A DNA stretch of 64,000 nt from Cacajao melanocephalus (taxonomy: Eukaryota; Chordata; Mammalia; Primates; Pitheciidae), in contig CAUYLG010051039.1 of NCBI GenBank assembly GCA_963573385.1, positions 1 to 64,000 on the forward strand. The letters run 5' to 3'. Positions 36,150 to 46,589 of the stretch are shown here, piece by piece (the stretch's first letter is position 1; each line of letters opens with the position of its first letter). Made by a program: the position numbers and the translations under genes. The notes under the pieces were generated by a model. It had not been told where the DNA came from and ran no database searches. It worked only from the letters and a program-made list of their open reading frames with translations.

Positions 36150-36645
36150 TTATCCAAAATAATTTTTTTCTTAAAAATCCTTATTGAAGTATAATTTACA
36201 TGCTATAAAATGTACCCATGTTAAGTATAAAATTAAATGACTTTCAGTAAGTTTACTGTGTTGTGCAATAATCCTCATAATTTAGTTTTAGGTTATTTTT
36301 ATCACTCCAATAAGAATCCCACATGACCACTTACAGTTAAACTTCATTTCCATCCTCAGTCCTAGGAAACCACTAATCTACTTTCTATCACTATAGATTT
36401 GTCTCTTCAAGACATTTCATATAAATGAAGTAAAACAATATATTGCTTCTTGCACGTGGCTTCGTTTAGCATTATATTTTTGAAGTTCATTCATATTGAA
36501 ATGTTTAATCAGCATTTTGTTCCTTTTTATTCCTAAGCCATATTTTATTCCTAAATTATATAAATATACCTTATATTGATTATGCATTCCACACTTTATA
36601 AAAATTTGGATTGTTTTCACTTTTGGCTATTATAAATGAGAAACT
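36150..36645 (-). mobile_element. Old L1M fragment, antisense
   Basis: 'ttgaagtataatttacatgc' at 36184, 'aaaccactaatctactttct' near 36367, 'gacatttcatataaatgaag' near 36410 and 'tcacttttggctattataaa' near 36618 mark the antisense L1M ORF2 end, as at 470-1015. Confidence 0.8.
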
Positions 36646-37374
36646 TATTTAGAAAATATAAACATAACACACCAATGACAGGCCTGGGTATTATTTGTCT
36701 ATTTTAGAAAATGCCTCAAGTGATTAGATTCAACTATCAGGGCAATCCACTGGGTGCCCAGGTACCCCAGTTGGTCTGGTACAATTCCAGTTGGACTACT
36801 GTTTAAATATAAGTGTTAATAGTGCCCAATGTACTCTCCAAAATGTCTTGGTTTGAAAGTTAAATCATATAATTACTCTAAAATAAGGATATATTTTGTC
36901 ATCCTGGCAAGGCTACCCACATAAAAGACTCTCAGTCTTGATTAATTCAAAGTAGATATTTAGATCAGGAAGTGGTTGGGTTGGTAGATTGCCAGGGTCA
37001 ACAGCCGGAGAAGCCACAATTACACTGTTGATGAAAGCCAAAAATGCCATCCCTAATTGGGGAAATAAAGATTGGACACCTTATAATGGGCCCTATAAAC
37101 AAACATGTGCTAACCTGTGAACCCCAATGTCTGCGAGGTAGATAATTTGAAATATATTTCTGGATAATGTGGCTGAGTAATAGCTCTGAAATCATCCTAC
37201 CCGGCTTTGAAGCCAACTCTGCAATATCTTTGTATGTGTGACCTTGAACGGGATAACACAACCTCCCTCAAACATTTCTTTTCCTTTTCTCTCAAACACA
37301 GTAGAGAGTAAATAGACCAAACATTTACTTTCCCAACATCCCTTGCATGTAGAACATAGTAGTGCAGCCAGATT
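36646..37374. other. Unassigned sequence
   Basis: No gene is recognised. 'tatgtgtgaccttgaacggg' at 37233 hints at an antique MIR core, but the flanks do not confirm it. Confidence 0.45.
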
Positions 37375-37430
37375 CCGCATAAAAATGCAAGACACCCCAT
37401 TAATTCGAATTTCAGATGAACAGTGAGTTT
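37375..37430. repeat. Left arm of a split palindromic element
   Basis: 'atgcaagacaccccattaa' here is approximately complementary to 'ttaattggacatcttgtat' at 38086-38104. The two arms now flank two Alus and probably belonged to one fold-back element. Confidence 0.5.
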
Positions 37431-37466
37431 TACATGAGAACTAATTTTAATTTAAAAGTATTCATT

Positions 37467-37745
37467 GTCCAGGAATGATGGCTCACACCTATAATCCAAG
37501 TACTTTGTAAAGCCAAGACAGGAGGATCATTTGAGCCTAGGTGTTTGAGGCCAGCCTGGGAAACTGAGTGAGACCCCATCTTTACAAAACATTAAAAAAT
37601 TAGCCGGGTGTGGTGGCATATGACCATAATCCCAGCTACTAGGGAGGCTGAGGTGACCCAAGAGTTACAGGTTGCAGTGAGCTATAATCATGCCACTGCA
37701 CTCCAGCCTGGGAAAGACCCTGTTTCTAAAAATAATAAGTAAATA
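37467..37745 (+). mobile_element. AluJ-like, plus strand
   Basis: 'gatggctcacacctataatc' to 'actgcactccagcctgggaa' with a degenerate A-rich tail. The right monomer lacks about 30 bp after 'ggaggctgaggtga'. Confidence 0.92.
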
Positions 37746-37771
37746 ATATTTTTTAAAAAGTTTTCTTTGAG

Positions 37772-38118
<347 letters not shown>

Positions 38119-38279
38119 TTCTATAGGCTTGTGACTCAATTCTGGCTGTGGGAACAGAGGGAAAATATGCTGAGGGCTTTCAGAAAACATCTTTCTCCCT
38201 GATCATGACAGAGATAATTTATCATCTTTTTGCCCATTCTCCCTTCCTTCTATAGTAATAGAATTTTTAGGTGGAACAA

Positions 38280-38870
38280 TAGCACTATTATATGGACTAC
38301 ATTTCCCAATTAAACTCGCAGCTAGGTAGGATGATACCACTAAGTTCTGGGCAATGGTAAGTAAGCAGAGTCAGCAGGAGCTCCTGAGAATCTTTCTCAA
38401 AAGACAGAGACCATTTTTTCTTCTTACTTGTTTATTTTCTTCTCTCTGCTTGTATAAAAGTAGGTATAATTACTGGGCCTCCAGTGACCACTATGGACCA
38501 CACAATGAAGATCAAACCCCAGGGACTGAAGAGTATAATAATGGATGAAACGTAAAACCATAGTAAGTTAATTCATAATAGTGTAATAACATCTCTGCTT
38601 CCATCAACCTGCTAACACTGTATCTTGTGCACTTAAGCCACTGTGAAATTTAGATTGTGAATGCATACAACTGAACCTAACATTTATTAATATACTGATA
38701 AAGAAAAATCAGTGAATAAAATCTCTTTTCTTCCTGGCTTTTCATGTAGCTGCATGAGGATATGATACAGAGAAAGGTGGCAACAACCTTGCAACCATGA
38801 GGAGCGAACCCTGAGAGATGGAAGCATCCTCACTGACATATGTCAAATAGGACAGAGCACACAAAACAGT
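38280..38870 (+). mobile_element. Ancient interspersed repeat, family unassigned
   Basis: 'ggactacatttcccaattaa' at 38294, 'ccactaagttctgggcaatg' at 38338 and 'cttaagccactgtgaaattt' at 38631 recur together in old mammalian LTR/DNA elements. I cannot name the family, and the right boundary is uncertain. Confidence 0.4.
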
Positions 38871-38889
38871 TGCATAGCAAAAAAGCAGT

Positions 38890-39514
38890 CAAGTGCTGGC
38901 TAGGAGAGGTGCTCCCAAGACACATTTTTATGTTGCTGCTGCAGTCTTATAAATAGTGTCCCCTTTAATATGTTTAACATAGTAATGTCTCTAAAGACTT
39001 GTCTCTCTACCTCTCCTACTGGAATGAGAATGTTTATTATTCTTAGTCTTCTTTGCAGTTGGTCAAGACCTTGGAACTGTCCTGGGTCATAGAAATCGAG
39101 CAGGAATGTCATGCTTCCTTCCTGCTTCCTGGCTGAGTTCAGCAGCAGTGCATGCTGGTTCTCCTGTCTCTCTATCTCTGTCCCTGGAATGAGAAGTTCA
39201 TGCCATACAGAGAGGCAACACCTCCATTGTGAGGGATAAGCCTCCTGCCACTCCATGTGAATATTTTCTGTGAGTGAGAAACAAATGTACATTATATGAG
39301 GCCCCTGAGCTGCTGGGGTTATTTCTGCCTAATCTACACCTGGACAAATATATGAGGTAGCCCATGTTGATGTCAAAATAAAAACGTTACCTGTGCTAAT
39401 AAGTTCAGCCAGTTCAATCAGTTCAGAAAGCTATAATTAATAAAATAGAAGCTCCAAATGTAGTCTTTCTTCACAAAATTAACCACTATTATGTTTCTAA
39501 AAATATTTTATGCA
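38890..39514. other. Unassigned sequence with a 130-codon frame
   Basis: A minus-strand frame at 38900-39292 (130 codons) is open but lacks a recognisable domain, hydrophobic segment or neighbouring exon signals. It may be chance or part of an old repeat. Confidence 0.45.
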
Positions 39515-39595
39515 AATAAATATATATATATATTTAGAAAATATATATTTTTTGAGAAAGGAAATATATATATTTTTTCTTTCTCAAAATTTTTA
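39515..39595. repeat. AT-rich tract with 11-bp inverted repeat
   Basis: 'ttttgagaaag' (39550-39560) and 'ctttctcaaaa' (39579-39589) are perfect inverted repeats around an 18-bp AT loop, within TA-rich sequence. Confidence 0.85.
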
Positions 39596-39796
39596 TGAAA
39601 CCAAAACTCCACACATCTTGTCATCTTGCTTTTTAAACTAATCATGTATCATGGCAATGTAGTTATATGTCATTTAAAAAAATGTATCACATAGACAAAA
39701 CCTAGTTAACCAAGTTGTGGGGGTTTTAGGACAGGACAGCAATAATCTTTAATAAAACCTGGTAAAATTGGTCTTGGGGTGTAGATTTTTACCCCT

Positions 39797-40158
39797 TGTA
39801 TTAGTCCATTTTTATAGTGCCGTGAAGAAATACCCTAGACTGAGCAATTCATTTAAAAAGAGGTTTAATGGACTCAGAGTTCCACATGGCTCAGGAGGCC
39901 TCCTAATCATGGTGGAAGGTGAGGGAGGAGCAATGTCACATCTTACATGGTAGCAGGCAAGAGAGTGTGTGCAGGAAAGCTGTCCTTTATAAAACCGTCA
40001 GGTCTCCTGAGACTTATTCGCTATCATGAAAACAGCATGGGAAAGACCCACCTTCATGATTAAATTACCTCCCACCGGGTCCCTCCCATGACATATGGGG
40101 ATTATGGGAGATACAATTCAAGACGAGATTTGGGTGGGAACATGGCCAAACTATATCA
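39797..40158 (-). mobile_element. MST/THE1-type MaLR solo LTR, minus strand
   Basis: 'tgtattagtccatttttata' through 'ccaccgggtccctcccatga' to 'ccaaactatatca', the full reverse-complement LTR. Flanked by cccct (39792-39796) and cccgt (40159-40163), a target duplication with one mismatch. Confidence 0.92.
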
Positions 40159-40163
40159 CCCGT

Positions 40164-41690
40164 ATTTCAAATACACCTCACTGTGACAATTGACCCCATG
40201 TGTTCAGGACTAGAATCACAGCATAAGAGAAGCCAAATATCTGCTAGAGAATTTGGCCCTCAAATGAATTTCTCCATGGGCTTTTAAATCAATTATTTTT
40301 CTTACCTCCTGGCAAATGTTTAAACAAGATTTTACATTAATCTTTAGCATTAAAAATTAATCAGGATAAATGAAGGACTCATTACTGGAGCTGAGGTAGA
40401 CTGTTTTATCAGAAAGTCACCAATTTCAGATAATTACACAGAGTTTTAAACAGAAGGAAAGAAAGTGGAGCTTGTATGAGAGTTGCTGACTTCCCACCCT
40501 GTGTTTAAATGTGATAGTATAGAGACTGTTTTTCCACCTTAAATATTGTAATATCAACTTATAAAAATGTTCATTGTTTTGTCCAAAAATCCTTTAATGA
40601 ACCACCACAATAGTCTGGACCAAGGGATGCTTCCTTCTGGGTCAATGTAAGTAGGTAATAAATACTGGAAACCAGGCTCAGATATGAGCGCTATCTTTCT
40701 GTTGTTAACAGAGAAATATGTCCTGGCCAAGCTGCCACAGCCACATGGATATCTTACAGGAGGCAAGTTTGAAATAATATTTAGTCCTTGATGGGAGTTC
40801 CAAGGCAAGGGAATACATGAGTGCTTCTACAGGAACACACACAGAAGGTGAAGAGTCTAACCCAGTATCTCAGTGAGTGCCCAAAGCCACATTGTGCAAA
40901 TACATGAAATTAGAGACAGGTGCTTCTTCCTCCCTTTAAAGAGGAGTAAAATGATGTCCCAGAGGGGATCCTGGAGAGAGAGGCTGACAGGAAGGAGAAG
41001 CGAAAGCAGCTGGCTTCAAGAAAGGAAAGACTTGAGAGCAGTAGGAAACAGAGATGGAGATGAGTCAACACCAGCCCTTGGAGAAGCCAGAGCTGCTTGT
41101 CTGATTTCTCCACCAAGACCTGTGCAGTCAAGTCTAAAACCTGCTTTTCACACTCTGCAGAAAAGCCTGGACATCTTGCATCTCATTTATTTATTAAAAA
41201 AAAATAGTCCAGGTGCTCACTAAAAGGGCCCATTGGGTTGGAGGTGGAACAGTGAGGAAGTGAAGTGAAAGAGGGAATGAGGCAGTGAAGGAGCAGTATG
41301 TACTGCATGTGGGTACTTGCAAGGTGTTGTTGGCAGTCACCACTGTGGGTTCTCAACTTTTCCTCTGGACAAAAAACCTCACATAATTCATGTGTGACAC
41401 CTGAAATTCTAGAATTAGCCATCATTAGTTGTTGCTTTTTCCAGACTAAGGCATCACATAGCAGAAGTGCACAGCACATTTGCTGGCAGGCCCATTCCCC
41501 AGATGCTTCTATCCCTGTAAACCCCACCTCCACCCCAATTCACTGCCACCCAAAGCCAAAGAAGACGGGGCTCCCAGGAAGCTAGGCACAAGTTACAGAG
41601 AAGACATTTATAGAGAAATTAAGATTGCTGCAAAGTCAGAAAGGAAGGCGTGATTAGGACCAAATCTAAGCCTGCATCAGAAGGGTACCC
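40164..41690. other. Unassigned sequence, about 1.5 kb
   Basis: No repeat or gene is recognised. Two overlapping 116-codon frames (40873-41223 plus and 41183-41533 minus) lack domains and are probably chance. Confidence 0.45.
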
Positions 41691-41885
41691 AGGCTTCAAC
41701 TAGAGATAAACAACCACAGAATTTGTGGGCCTTTGTGTAAAATGAAAATGCAGAGTCCCTTCTTTAAAAATTATTAAGAACCAAGGTGACAACAGGAGAG
41801 CACTGAATGAAACCTGGAGTCCTTCTGCCATGGGACCCTGTGCAATTGCTCAAGTTGCAGGTTCATGGCTGGCCCTGACTCCATG
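41690..41885 (+). mobile_element. Possible ancient MER-type repeat
   Basis: 'gtgggcctttgtgtaaaatg' at 41725, 'aaaaattattaagaa' at 41767 and 'gggaccctgtgcaattgctc' at 41832 resemble a known old dispersed repeat that I cannot name with certainty. Confidence 0.4.
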
Positions 41886-42623
41886 CCTCCTTGCAAACAT
41901 CTAAGGAGAGTCTTGGGGTACTTCATCAGAATAGGTGGAGACGGGTCAGCTTTGAGATAACACAGCAGCTACGTGCACAGAAAGACTCATATTGCTTTAA
42001 TTTTCTACTGGAATGTAGAGCGCCCCCTTAAGGAGCTCTTCAGCAACAACACTACCTTTACTACCTTGGTGTGAAAGTTGACCTGGGAGATTAAACTCTA
42101 TCATGGTGAAAGAATTGCTCCTTAGGATAACAGCTGTCTCAAAGGGCAAGCACCTCATTAACCTAACTGCTTAAGAATGGTAAGCTACAGAAACACTTCA
42201 GGAGAGGGGCAGGAAAATTAGAAACTTCAATAACTACACTTAATAGCACCTGTATTTAATAAGCCCCAAGAGATACTGTAGGACACATAATCCTTTGATA
42301 GAACACATACACAGAAGGTGAGAGATTCTAACCAAGTGGAACACCCCAAATAACAAATGTAAACCCCTAGACAATATTTAAAGAAAAAGATGGAAAACTG
42401 ACGCAAATACATTAATTCCAAATCAAAAAAGTCAAATGTCATCACTGCAAATGTTATGTAATTCAATCATTTCAACTTCTCCCAATGTAACTCTGTGAGT
42501 ACCTCTCCCCTCCACCATTGTTGTGCTCAAATGGTTTATAAAGTGATATGGTGAATAAGTTCCTTGCTCGTTGTGTAACAAAACTCAAGAAAACAGATTA
42601 AAATTAGTAATCAGGTCAATGTC
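41886..42623. other. Unassigned sequence
   Basis: Nothing recognised. Confidence 0.5.
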
Positions 42624-43021
42624 TGATATGATTTGGATCTGCGTCCCCACCCAAATCTCATGCTCGATTGTAATCTCCAGTGTTGAAGGTGGGGCCTGAT
42701 GGGAGGTGATTGGATCATGGGGGCTTTATCTCGTGGTTCAGTCTCATCCCGCCGTGGCACTGCATAGTGAGTGAGTTCTCACAAGATCTGGTTGTTAAAA
42801 GTGTGTAGTAACGCCGCGCTCTCTCTCTCTTCTTCCTGCTCCTGCCATGAGAAGATGCCTGTTCCAGCTCTTCTTCCCCCCATGAGTAAAAGCTCCCTGA
42901 GGCCTCCCCAGTCGTGTTTCCTGTACAGCCTGTGGAACTGTGAGCCAATTAACCCTCTTTTCTTTATAAATTACACACTGTCAGGCATTTCTTTATAGCA
43001 ATGCAAGAATGGACAAATACA
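42624..43021 (+). mobile_element. THE1/MST-type MaLR solo LTR
   Basis: Complete LTR from tgatatgatttggatctg to gaatggacaaataca, with 'tttcctgtacagcctgtgga' near 42918 and 'cttttctttataaattaca'. It contains a CpG-bearing (CT)n patch at about 42813-42834. Confidence 0.93.
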
Positions 43022-44344
43022 GTCACAGTATTTTGTGTATAAAATGAAAACTATGATCATTGTTCGGCATTATTTATTCTCTTTAGCCTTACAAAGCACA
43101 CTCTGTTTTTCAGTAACATTGGCAAAGATGCTTGGCTGAGCATACTTCTCCATTGAAAGATTAATAAAATGGCACAAGCAAGCCTACCTTGGAACCCTGA
43201 GCTAACACCACTCAATTTTACATTCAAGCTGGCCTTACTTTTTTTCACAGACACATGACACTCATTTTCAGAGGTCGGTGGCATTGCCATTTTCCTCAGA
43301 GGCTCATGGGATAGAATCTGAAGGTGAAGGGGGAATACAGGAAACAAAGTCTGTTCTGTCTCTGGATGGGTCCTCACCTTGTGAGGATGGCCTCCCTCCC
43401 TGCTCAGACTCTTGTGAATTTGGATGGGTTCTCGCCTTGTGAGGGTGGCCTCCCTGCCCCACTCAGTACTCTTGTGAAGTTGTCCTTTTTCTCCACCATG
43501 GTCAGTTCTCTTGCTGTATTGTAGATTGTCCATAGATAGCATCTGTGCATTATCCACTAGGTACTCTCTGCCCCCTGGGTCAAAAACAGGGCATGTTTGC
43601 TACATCCTTGGGTAAGAAGAGTGCAATGGGACCTTATGCAAACCCACCTAGGATGCTGAGGAGCCTCAGTGTCTGTTTTCAAGTGAGTAGAGTCGTGTGA
43701 GAGAGACTGAGGTCTGAGGAGCCTATGACTGGCCCCATTTTGGTGAAGCTGGTGGCCCACAGGCTTTTAAGGAAGAGTAAGTTTCATCATGAAACCAACA
43801 CCCAATGAACTGCAGACAAGGAGATTCACTTAAAACAAATGTGAGATAAACCCTCTCATTTCCCAAATGTTACAGCAACTTTTAGGTCAAGACAGGAGAA
43901 CAGAACTCTTTGAAATAGAAATGGAATGAGCAACTATGTCATGGAATTGGGAAATAGGAGTAACCAGGCAAGACAGAAGAGTAAGCAGATTTTCAATGCC
44001 TTCAGGGACAAACATTCCCATTAAAGACACTCTTCTCAGCAGAGATGTTACAAGAATTGAAAGCTCAATACGCTCATTCATTCTTAAATATGGAGCAAGC
44101 CTCTGTTAAGTCCCAGACCTCCTACCTATGTTGAGAATGCAGTGGTAAAACAGTCATTCACAATCCCTGCCTTTGGGCAGCCCAACTAAGTAGAAAGATG
44201 GTCAATTAAACACATATTTATATAAAATTCAATATCGACCAATTACTTTATATCTCACTACCTCATTCTGTCTCCAAAACAAAGATCGATTAGATTCAGT
44301 GTCATATGTGTGAAAGCATATTAAATCAGAAAGTCTCTTTGCCA
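43022..44344. other. Unassigned sequence with the longest non-element frame
   Basis: Contains a minus-strand frame of 166 codons (43057-43557) and, within it, the tandem duplication at 43364-43480. No domain is recognised. 44100-44220 ('cagtggtaaaacagtcattc', 'aatccctgcctttgggcagc') resembles an old L2-type repeat. Confidence 0.45.
43364..43480 (+). repeat. 58-bp imperfect tandem duplication
   Basis: 'ggatgggtcctcaccttgtg' (43364) and 'ggatgggttctcgccttgtg' (43422) open two adjacent copies, each continuing 'gtggcctccct...cttgtgaa' with a few substitutions. Confidence 0.88.
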
Positions 44345-44490
44345 ATTATTTCAACTTGTCTAAGCCTCTGTTTTCTCTTCTGTAAAATGGAGAACTCATA
44401 CTTATTTGCTCTATTATTGTGAAAATAGAGCATATGAAAAATGACTAGAAGGATGTCTGAGATATGGCCCATACTCAATATGCTACAGCT
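44345..44490 (+). mobile_element. MIR SINE fragment
   Basis: 'gtctaagcctctgttttctc', 'ttctgtaaaatggagaactc' and 'ggcccatactcaatatgcta' follow the MIR core and 3' order in sense orientation. Confidence 0.7.
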
Positions 44491-44509
44491 TTATCATCCA
44501 GAGTAGCTG

Positions 44510-44554
44510 TTTTTTGTTGTTGTTGTTTTGTTTTGTTTTTGTACTGTTGTTTTG
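44510..44554. repeat. TTG/TTTTG simple repeat
   Basis: 'tgttgttgttgttttgtttt' and a following 'gttgttttg' form a short T/G simple tract. Confidence 0.85.
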
Positions 44555-45845
44555 TCTGAAAATGTCTGGAAAACTTACCAGACTTATTTCCACCAACAGA
44601 CAAGAGGGCACGAGATGACAAAACAAAATAAATGAATCTGAGATGGAAAATATTTATTTAAATCATTTATTATCCAGATACCCTACAAGCGAGGTCCAGA
44701 AAAATGAACTGTTTTAGGAAGACTGTGAGACTGGAAGTGATAAATGAGAGAGGTTGCTTATTTTCTGTTTGTCAGTATCATCAAGAGAATGGGTATTTAT
44801 TTGTACTATATGATTTTACATGTCAACATTCAGGGAATCCGGCCTAAAAGGTCTTTGAAGGTGTTTCCAGGGTTAGGACACAATGTCCAGACTTTGCTCT
44901 TAATACTTCCTGCTGTAACACCAGTAACACAGGCAAGAAGCACTGCTGCTGAAGTGCTGATGGCACCAGGTGCAGCTGTTGGATCTGAATGAATGTTTTA
45001 TTAAAACTTGTTCGAGGAAATTGTGCCCAAGGAAATATGGTTTTATACTCTTTCTTATGAACTCATGAAAGGAGCGATGGATGATATATGGTGCACAAAT
45101 AAAAAATTAATGAGAAAAAATTCAGGAGTTCAGCCTGATAATATGTGAAGAGGCAAGATTCAGCAAGTAACAGAAGATATTTTCTTTTTCATCCATGTGG
45201 GCTCTTTTTATTCCTAATTTCCCTCTTAACATGCGGTACACTTGACAGTGAAAATGCAGTTAGCTGTACTGCATCTTTAAACATTTATAAACTTATATTT
45301 AAATAGTGCTTTAGACTCTAAGTGTTTTTGCAACCCACAGACTCTTCAAGTGTTGGCAAATGCATAACTAACACCCCTGAACTCCCTAGAAACAATTAAG
45401 AGAGAAATTGCAGAGAGCTTGAAATATAGTCCTGGACAGATATGTATGCCTACTTTTAAAATGCATTTCAAACAGATTATACAACTTTGAGAAATGCCTT
45501 ATTTACTTAATACTGCCTCATAAGCACTGTCAATTATTATTAAGTATTTTGTAGATGCACCAAAATAACACAAAAAGTATTTAGAACTTAACTATTCATC
45601 CAGCCCTTACAGAGCCACAGGCTATGAGATTTCTCGCTTGTAGGTAAAGCCTAAAATAATTGTGAGTCAATCCTGACCAAGTTTCTGGAAATCTAGGGCT
45701 CACCTCCCTCAGAGAGAGAGAGAGAGCTCTGTGTCCCACATGGCCAGGGGGCTGTACCTTCCCTCTGGATCTTTGAGATGTTTCTCAGTTGAGTCCATGG
45801 AGACATCAGACCTCAATCAAGTTTCCTTGCCGGGCACACTATGTC
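44555..45845. other. Unassigned sequence
   Basis: No gene or confident repeat. A (GA)n run sits at 45713-45726. Confidence 0.5.
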
Positions 45846-46040
45846 TGTATTAGCTAACTTGAGTTGCCAGGACAAAGTACCACACGCTGAGTGGCGTAAA
45901 CAAAAGAAATGTGTTGTCTCATAGTTCTGAAAACTTGAAGTCCAAAGTCAAGATGTTGGCAGAGTTGGCTTCTTCTACTGTCTATTCTCCTTGGCTTGCC
46001 GGTGGCTGTCTTTTCCTTGTGTCTTTCAGTCATCTTCCCT

Positions 46041-46074
<34 letters not shown>

Positions 46075-46248
46075 TCCAATTTCATCTCATAAAGATACCA
46101 GCCATAGTGGATTTGGGCCCACCCTGTGACCTTATTTTATCTTAATTACCTCTTTAAAGGCCTTATCTTTAAATATAGTCATATTCCGAAGGTTTGAGGG
46201 TTAGGACTTTAACAAGTGGATTTGTGGCGGATACAATTTATCCCATAA
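45846..46248 (-). mobile_element. MLT1-type MaLR solo LTR, minus strand
   Basis: 'tgtattagctaacttgagtt', 'caaagtaccacacgctgagt', 'gggcccaccctgtgacctta' near 46116 and 'cctctttaaaggccttatct' near 46150 mark an antisense MLT1 LTR. A (TG)n microsatellite has grown inside it. Confidence 0.85.
46041..46073. repeat. (TG)n microsatellite
   Basis: About 33 bp of GT repeats, with one interruption, inside the MLT1 LTR. Likely polymorphic. Confidence 0.95.
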
Positions 46249-46339
46249 AAGTCGCATGGTAAGAAAAGGAACCCACTCAATGCCAGTTCCTCATTCTTAT
46301 GCTGCTTATGCCTACCCAGCCCTTTCCTAGTGACCACAA

Positions 46340-46575
46340 TACAAACATCGACTTCTCATACATACATACCTACAATAAAGTTTAATTTATAAATTAGGCT
46401 TAGTAAGAAATTAACAATAATCATAACAATAATAATTATATAATAGAACAATTATAACAACATACTGTAATATAAATTATGTAAATCTTCCCTCTGTCTC
46501 TAAAAAATTATACTGTACCGTGGATAATGAAAACTGTGTAAAACAAAACTGCAGATAATGGAGGGCTGCTATATT
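46340..46575. mobile_element. Tigger-type (TcMar) non-autonomous DNA transposon relic
   Basis: 'acctacaataaagtttaatt' near 46370, 'agtaagaaattaacaataat' near 46402 and the terminal 'gcagataatggagggctgc' near 46552 match the copy at 12185-12434. Confidence 0.6.
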
Positions 46576-46589
46576 TCTGTGTATTTGTT

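Noticed and set aside
40873..41533. Two overlapping 116-codon ORFs on opposite strands
   Set aside because: Mutually overlapping, no recognisable domain and no conserved motif.
42813..42834. CpG-containing patch considered as a promoter/CpG island
   Set aside because: A few CpGs inside a MaLR LTR; far below island length and density.
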